Notes under the pieces: model-generated
Seen by the model: only the letters and a program-made list of their open reading frames with translations
Databases searched by the model: none
Told to the model about the DNA's origin: nothing
Position numbers and translations under genes: made by a program
From: Mesonia profundi
Lineage (GTDB): Bacteria; Bacteroidota; Bacteroidia; Flavobacteriales; Flavobacteriaceae
Assembly (NCBI RefSeq): GCF_031085155.1
Contig: NZ_JAVHUL010000009.1
Coordinates: 1-64,000 of the forward strand
Reading direction: 5' to 3'
Length of the DNA stretch: 64,000 nucleotides
Part shown: one piece after another, positions 62,631-64,000 of the stretch
Numbering within the stretch: the first letter of the stretch is position 1
Layout of the letters: the number at the start of each line of letters is the position of its first letter

Positions 62631-64000
62631 ATGAGCTTTTTCGTAATGGGGACTTTTCTTATGAATCCAATCCAATTGCGCATACCAGCTATTTCTAAAC
62701 GCTTTATCTTTAGTTTTTTTCGCTTCAAAAGCTTTCTTTACGGAAGGGTTTTCTTGTAAAAATCTTAAGGCCACCTCTTCAAATACATACGGAGAGAAGC
62801 CTTCTTTTTGCTGAAGAATAGAATCGAAAAAATTCCAATTAAAAAATGAATCTACTGCGGAAGGCTCTAAAGTCTCTAGTAAATACCGCATTCCAGCTTG
62901 GTGCGTAGGAACAATCAAATCTCCTTTTCTAAACTTTATGTTGTTAACTGAAGCTGTGACGCTCGTATTTTTGTGAAGGTAATGTCCTTCATAAGGATTG
63001 GACAGAGTTTCAAAATCTTTGATTCTATACGTCTCTACTTCTATGAGGCTGTCTTTTTCTAAGATTTGAAATTCAATCTGGTTGGCTAAAAGTCGGTCTT
63101 TAATAGGCCACCAGCCTTGCGGAATCACATAAGCTTTGGGAATAGAAATACTGTCTTGGGCCTGGAAGTAATCATAATAAGAGACCTCTTTATTAAAAGG
63201 CTTGTTCTTATTGTATTTAAGTCGGGGGAGTTGGGTTACTTCACTTTTAAGATTTTCGGCTTCATAGCCTTTAAAATCGATGGTAGTAAGCGTATCTTTA
63301 TTCACCGTATAATTAATAGGATAGAAGTTGGAGTCTTCAACGTATTTTTGATTTTCTGTGCGGAGTTTTTTAATGCGGCCTTCGCTATTTTCTATGATAT
63401 CTATACAGGTAATCATCAACTCATACGTGCTTTCTACTCGTTGGGAGTAGGGTTTCAGCATATGAGTTTCTATCATCAACCCCAGTGTGTTCCATAAAGT
63501 CGTATATCCTGTAGAGTATCTTGGGTTATCTAAAAACTGAGAAAAACCTTTTTCAGGAACTTCATTAAACACGTTGACATAAGGCGTAATGGGAAGTCCT
63601 TTTACAGCCAAGCTATCTTCCAGTTGAATCATAAAATCTTCTTTCAGGTATTTCCCTAAAGGACCTCCTAATTTATCGTGCTGGGTAAGCAAATGGGTAA
63701 GGGTGTATTGATAATCGGCGCCATTGCTTACATGATTGTCGATAAAAACATCTGGATTTATTTGATGAAATACTTCCGCGAAAGCGAACGCATTTTTAGA
63801 ATCCATTTTAATAAAGTCACGATTAAGGTCGTAATTTCTAGCATTTCCTCTAAAACCGTATTCTTTGGGTCCGTTTTGATTGGTACGAGAAGTGCTGTTT
63901 CTAGTTAAGGAGCCTCCTACATTATAGATAGGTATCGTAGCGATGACTGTATTTTTTGGCGCTTTTAAAGAATCTTGAGCAAAATCTCGTAACATCATCA
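62598..64000 (-). CDS. Zinc carboxypeptidase (M14 family), 5' end outside window
   Basis: The visible 466+ aa hold the M14 features RNYDLNRDF (Arg for substrate), FIDNHVSNG (zinc His) and MIETHM (catalytic Glu, the GLMIETHM segment). The HxxE metal pair should lie upstream, beyond the edge, so the start is missing. The C-terminal 200 residues (VIPQGWWPIKDRL, FRKGDLIVPTHQAGMRYLLETLEP) are not recognised and may be an added domain. M14 enzymes in Bacteroidota are often exported, and the signal cannot be checked here. Confidence 0.88.
   Translation of the reverse strand, partial: MMLRDFAQDSLKAPKNTVIATIPIYNVGGSLTRNSTSRTNQNGPKEYGFRGNARNYDLNRDFIKMDSKNAFAFAEVFHQINPDVFIDNHVSNGADYQYTLTHLLTQHDKLGGPLGKYLKEDFMIQLEDSLAVKGLPITPYVNVFNEVPEKGFSQFLDNPRYSTGYTTLWNTLGLMIETHMLKPYSQRVESTYELMITCIDIIENSEGRIKKLRTENQKYVEDSNFYPINYTVNKDTLTTIDFKGYEAENLKSEVTQLPRLKYNKNKPFNKEVSYYDYFQAQDSISIPKAYVIPQGWWPIKDRLLANQIEFQILEKDSLIEVETYRIKDFETLSNPYEGHYLHKNTSVTASVNNIKFRKGDLIVPTHQAGMRYLLETLEPSAVDSFFNWNFFDSILQQKEGFSPYVFEEVALRFLQENPSVKKAFEAKKTKDKAFRNSWYAQLDWIHKKSPHYEKAHLLYPVFRMLN

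Noticed and set aside
1-64000. tRNA or rRNA genes
   Set aside because: GTTCGAA-like strings (near 3690 and 38075) were examined. The first is inside valS and the second inside an imperfect palindrome; no cloverleaf or CCA end was found.
1-64000. CRISPR arrays or tandem repeats
   Set aside because: No regularly spaced identical repeats. The dispersed repeats are single copies at unrelated sites.

Overview
The window comes from a marine-type Flavobacteriaceae genome (Bacteroidota). The support is the AT-rich DNA, TAnnTTTG-type -7 boxes in front of many genes, near absence of Shine-Dalgarno sequences, a type IX secretion sorting domain, a TonB-dependent receptor, many small SPII lipoproteins, and family members typical of the group (DUF1573, DUF4494, fasciclin lipoprotein, HisKA_2 propeller kinase, FtsH-LUD-CdsA-Psd cluster). 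The genus cannot be fixed from the sequence. Most of the window is ordinary core chromosome. I see no tRNA, rRNA, CRISPR array, full insertion sequence or prophage.

Layout. 0-9.4 kb: Lon protease, a small lipoprotein, valyl-tRNA synthetase, DUF1573 protein, class I aminotransferase, MurB, fasciclin lipoprotein. 9.5-11.5 kb: small Cys-rich membrane protein, glycosyltransferase and ECF sigma factor as one operon. 11.6-18.4 kb: LipA, GAPDH, LpxK, Nif3-like protein, a coiled-coil protein with a cysteine-free zinc-ribbon fold, a lipoprotein, lipoprotein MsrA, DUF4870 protein. 18.5-21.8 kb: MnmE, a lineage-specific unknown protein and a decayed coding region. 21.8-30.1 kb: T9SS-exported GEVED protein, a MocR-type regulator facing a TonB-dependent receptor, BioB, a serine hydrolase. 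30.2-41.2 kb: two-RCK K+ channel, HigBA toxin-antitoxin, a giant four-NBD UvrA-like protein, a GH109-like exported glycosidase, a porin. 41.4-45 kb: DUF4494, a MarR-EamA operon with tandem operator palindromes, a di-haem cytochrome c, a broken higA. 45-55.2 kb: propeller histidine kinase with LuxR regulator, S10 peptidase, YqaE, and a CheB-CheR-PAS-kinase with a receiver protein. 55.3-64 kb: rsfS-ftsH-LUD-cdsA-psd-acbp cluster, BirA, SRPBCC protein, PyrE, Nudix, and an M14 peptidase cut by the window end.

How genes work together. The 55-60 kb cluster joins ribosome silencing, membrane proteolysis and phospholipid synthesis, and a perfect 44-nt palindrome followed by a -7 box splits it into two transcription units. 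LipA and BioB make sulfur-containing cofactors and BirA attaches biotin. MarR probably represses itself and its exporter.

Most notable observations: a higA-like antitoxin gene interrupted by an in-frame 21-bp palindromic element resembling a second copy at 48.2 kb; other dispersed small repeats between genes; a single-chain double UvrA2 whose second nucleotide site has no P-loop; a MocR regulator with the PLP-anchoring lysine replaced by arginine; and two promoters so close to their start codons that leaderless mRNAs are likely. Promoter and operator calls are by eye.
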